Source: a virus
Reading direction: 5' to 3' (one strand)
DNA: 64,000 nt
IMG/VR virus record: IMGVR_UViG_3300026076_000113
Location: 1 to 64,000 of that record
Shown: positions 63,101-64,000 of the stretch, piece by piece
Layout: every line of letters starts with the position of its first letter
How positions within the stretch are numbered: the first letter of the stretch is position 1
Position numbers and translations under genes: made by a program
Notes under the pieces: model-generated
The model's database searches: none
Told to the model about the DNA's origin: nothing
The model's input: only the letters and a program-made list of their open reading frames with translations

Positions 63101-64000
63101 CTAATGGTGGTGATGAGAATGTAATATTGTTACCATTAAGAACATATGCAGAACCAGGTTCCTGAATGATACCATCAAGAGTGATAGTCAATGCTTGTGC
63201 ATTATATGGTGTTACAGCATTACCAGCAGCATCTACAAGTACAAATGTAGTCTGTCCTTCAAGGTTGCCCTTGTCAGTGAATGCACCAGTAAAGTTTGCA
63301 TTAAGGAATACCTGTTTAGCTCTGACTTCTTCTGTAGAGAATGTATCACGTGATACAGAACCTAACCCTTGTTCTACTTTAAGTTGCTCAGTCTTAATAA
63401 TAGAAGTACTGATTTGTTTTTTGGTACTAACAACAGTGATCTTATTCTTCTCTGGATTCCATAATTGAATTCTAGTAGAATGTCCACTTGATGTAATAGG
63501 AGACATTCTGACATGTGCATCAGATTCAATAATAACTTCACCAAATAACTGGAAACCAGCAGGGTGAGTAGTCTGTTTTATTAAATCTCTCCAAACATCA
63601 ATTGAAGTCTTAGACTGAACAACATATGAATAATCCTGATAGTAATAAGTATCAGTAATCTTCTGATTAGATGAACTGACTATACCTTGATCATCACTAT
63701 ATGATCCTAGATTATCAAAGTAAGTTTTAATCTCTGGTGTAAACTCAGTATATGAAATACTATCAAGATCAGCAGTGTGTCCTTTAGCAAGACCCTTAAT
63801 AGATAACTTCTCTCTAAAGAGACCAGTTACATCCTTAACAGATAAAATGTTAGATCCTTTTCTCCATGCTGTAACTGTTCCTCTAGCAGTTTCTATACCA
63901 CCAATATGCTGAACTACACGTTCACCAATTTTAAATGCATTAACATCAAAATTAGATATAGTGAGTATATAATTTGATCTAATAGTAGAACTTAACGTAG
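60150..64000 (-). CDS. Large baseplate protein at the gp7 position (5' end outside window)
   Basis: At least 1282 residues; the frame is open to the window edge, and residues upstream of the internal ATG at 63506 (such as HPAGFQLFGEVIIESDAHV) look like real protein, so that ATG is not the start. Content: LDGIIQEPGSAYVLNGNNITF, PTCHRDIGLVVDALEHDLRFGGN with YYNNDL (a module I recall from marine phage structural proteins), FIDGVLQRQTESYTI, a GGSGY segment, a glycine linker GAPGGGGAGGQGGG, and a C-terminal domain ending FTGCERGVDNSPIEEHLIGE. T4 has gp7, the 1032-residue wedge organiser, in this place. Homology to gp7 cannot be shown by eye. Confidence 0.85.
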   Translation of the reverse strand, partial: TLSSTIRSNYILTISNFDVNAFKIGERVVQHIGGIETARGTVTAWRKGSNILSVKDVTGLFREKLSIKGLAKGHTADLDSISYTEFTPEIKTYFDNLGSYSDDQGIVSSSNQKITDTYYYQDYSYVVQSKTSIDVWRDLIKQTTHPAGFQLFGEVIIESDAHVRMSPITSSGHSTRIQLWNPEKNKITVVSTKKQISTSIIKTEQLKVEQGLGSVSRDTFSTEEVRAKQVFLNANFTGAFTDKGNLEGQTTFVLVDAAGNAVTPYNAQALTITLDGIIQEPGSAYVLNGNNITFSSPPLGPRTHEGQDIPQVRFYGRWFEFKTDALNARYLKKLRNIWQREGTWIDAANLVAMNRAYIQSETLGYIKVQYPDLTWGTLGPTCHRDIGLVVDALEHDLRFGGNQKTILAGEAYYNNDLLDFITGEIEPTIKAFEKTKDLAVLAMRNVLPTGTYTTLDPFIDSNIRTNSPFTPKCADVESALDQLYENLKATIVTGPGTAVVSLPDYVNNENKIFDLYYDDGEEVVTDVNENLLVSISGVVQHDSAYYIDRTTSPNKIVFSGAPIWGQEANTKTVYEPLAVENIAMHGIGNYYRCEIETSGILDGSAGPFILLDSATKEVKKVDDADYAFVFIDGVLQRQTESYTITGPAIRFTRKIFAKNNVEIMLLYGRDVQQTITLHDFQPGKYFNKLELTITDTNPNTFDGLNSWVKVNYDFSRYAYQKNGSVKNIIGEIKYIETLSDRSVKLVIAGNNPIFNGSEPLYFSTGTGEYEVNVPSTLSYQKDEYNNYKMQRNASAWIYDSAVAENAYYQSKNGIAYLNEGDQIKIDGEDAYRDIQGLPRYVNPKDYRAGSEISSSFFGSVKTTNYNGDVKGVGLSVTCTLTGDKVTSLEWNKKSLQLYYDSGIIEPTTAYGYDTPPVLHFVPEDGIGGGAKAEVIVSRGQIVDIKLIRGGSGYVNAPKVSVARRFVVIKRRDRKIDSLMGLIFTTTLLKKSPVNVVSEIVPIKGVELIGGVLPGGPAGSGGAPGGGGAGGQGGGSYLAPANKPKVISTFQLVRDLGGFVISKEIVRSWPTSVTSAPMGSSVEIEIEKTRTIRSVATFNVNFNKQLIKYIETGAVDNYFSYYNTYSSAILGPTPQTFNRVSYSTIGGQLDTGDVLSTAGIPVSEYTLEEISKWNFTIEEIHNARGTQYVGNIKWNFVNPSINYYITQLNTADLPDASGGGYVATGAIVYANTTNFASSGTIFVGREKISYTGKLSDRFTGCERGVDNSPIEEHLIGEYIRNAL

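Noticed and set aside
60150-63506. ATG at 63506 as the start of the gp7-position protein
   Set aside because: The frame is open from there to the window edge and encodes plausible protein without a ribosome site at 63506; the real start is outside the window.
1-64000. tRNA genes, CRISPR arrays, insertion sequences, integrase or attachment site
   Set aside because: Intergenic gaps are at most 110 bases and contain only promoter octamers and two hairpins; none of these elements was recognised.

Overview
The window is part of the late (virion) gene region of a T4-like myovirus, most like the marine cyanophages and pelagiphages. The order of recognisable T4 homologues is the T4 order read on the minus strand: from high to low coordinates a gp7-position protein, gp8, a run of fibre and baseplate genes, then gp13, gp14, gp15, gp16, gp17, gp18, gp19, gp20, gp67 and gp21. 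Marine affinity is inferred from the very large repeat-rich baseplate and fibre genes, including a 2702-residue protein with a DUF4815-type N-terminus, and from auxiliary sugar-modification genes set among the virion genes. No photosynthesis gene, tRNA, integrase or insertion sequence is visible, so the host cannot be fixed from this window alone. Coding density is very high; the longest gap without a gene is 110 bases (26881-26990).

Layout: 1-5641 holds gp21 (cut by the window edge), gp67, gp20 portal, gp19 tube, gp18 sheath and a zinc-ribbon protein. 5642-12133 holds gp17, a thermonuclease, seven small genes of unknown function (one of them a 53-residue membrane protein hidden over the nuclease start), gp16, gp15, gp14 and gp13. 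12142-18354 holds a 1686-residue structural protein and a fibre-like protein. 18392-26880 is a sugar island. 26991-50196 is the fibre region: three tandem cysteine-rich adhesin-like proteins, a carbohydrate-binding/beta-helix fibre, a Mtd-N-like protein, an 1817-residue repeat protein and a 1754-residue fibre with a tail-collar domain. 50196-64000 holds baseplate genes: the DUF4815 protein, gp8 and the gp7-position protein, which runs off the window.

The sugar island is the most unusual part. It encodes a heptose-1-phosphate adenylyltransferase, a heptose-7-phosphate kinase, an ADP-heptose epimerase (the only plus-strand gene), a HAD phosphatase, a cupin, a GT9 heptosyltransferase-like protein, two NodU/CmcH-type O-carbamoyltransferases and two 2-oxoglutarate/Fe(II) oxygenases. 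Together these could make ADP-heptose, transfer it, and carbamoylate and hydroxylate the product, either on the virion or on the host surface. GmhA is not seen, and GmhB could only be replaced by the HAD protein.

Transcription is probably T4-late-like. Octamers TATAAATA or one-base variants lie on the minus strand 20-61 bases before many gene starts, usually over or beside the stop of the preceding gene. Two rho-independent terminators (26941-26968 and 41914-41941) punctuate the region. All family names come from reading motifs and gene order by eye; no database search was run.
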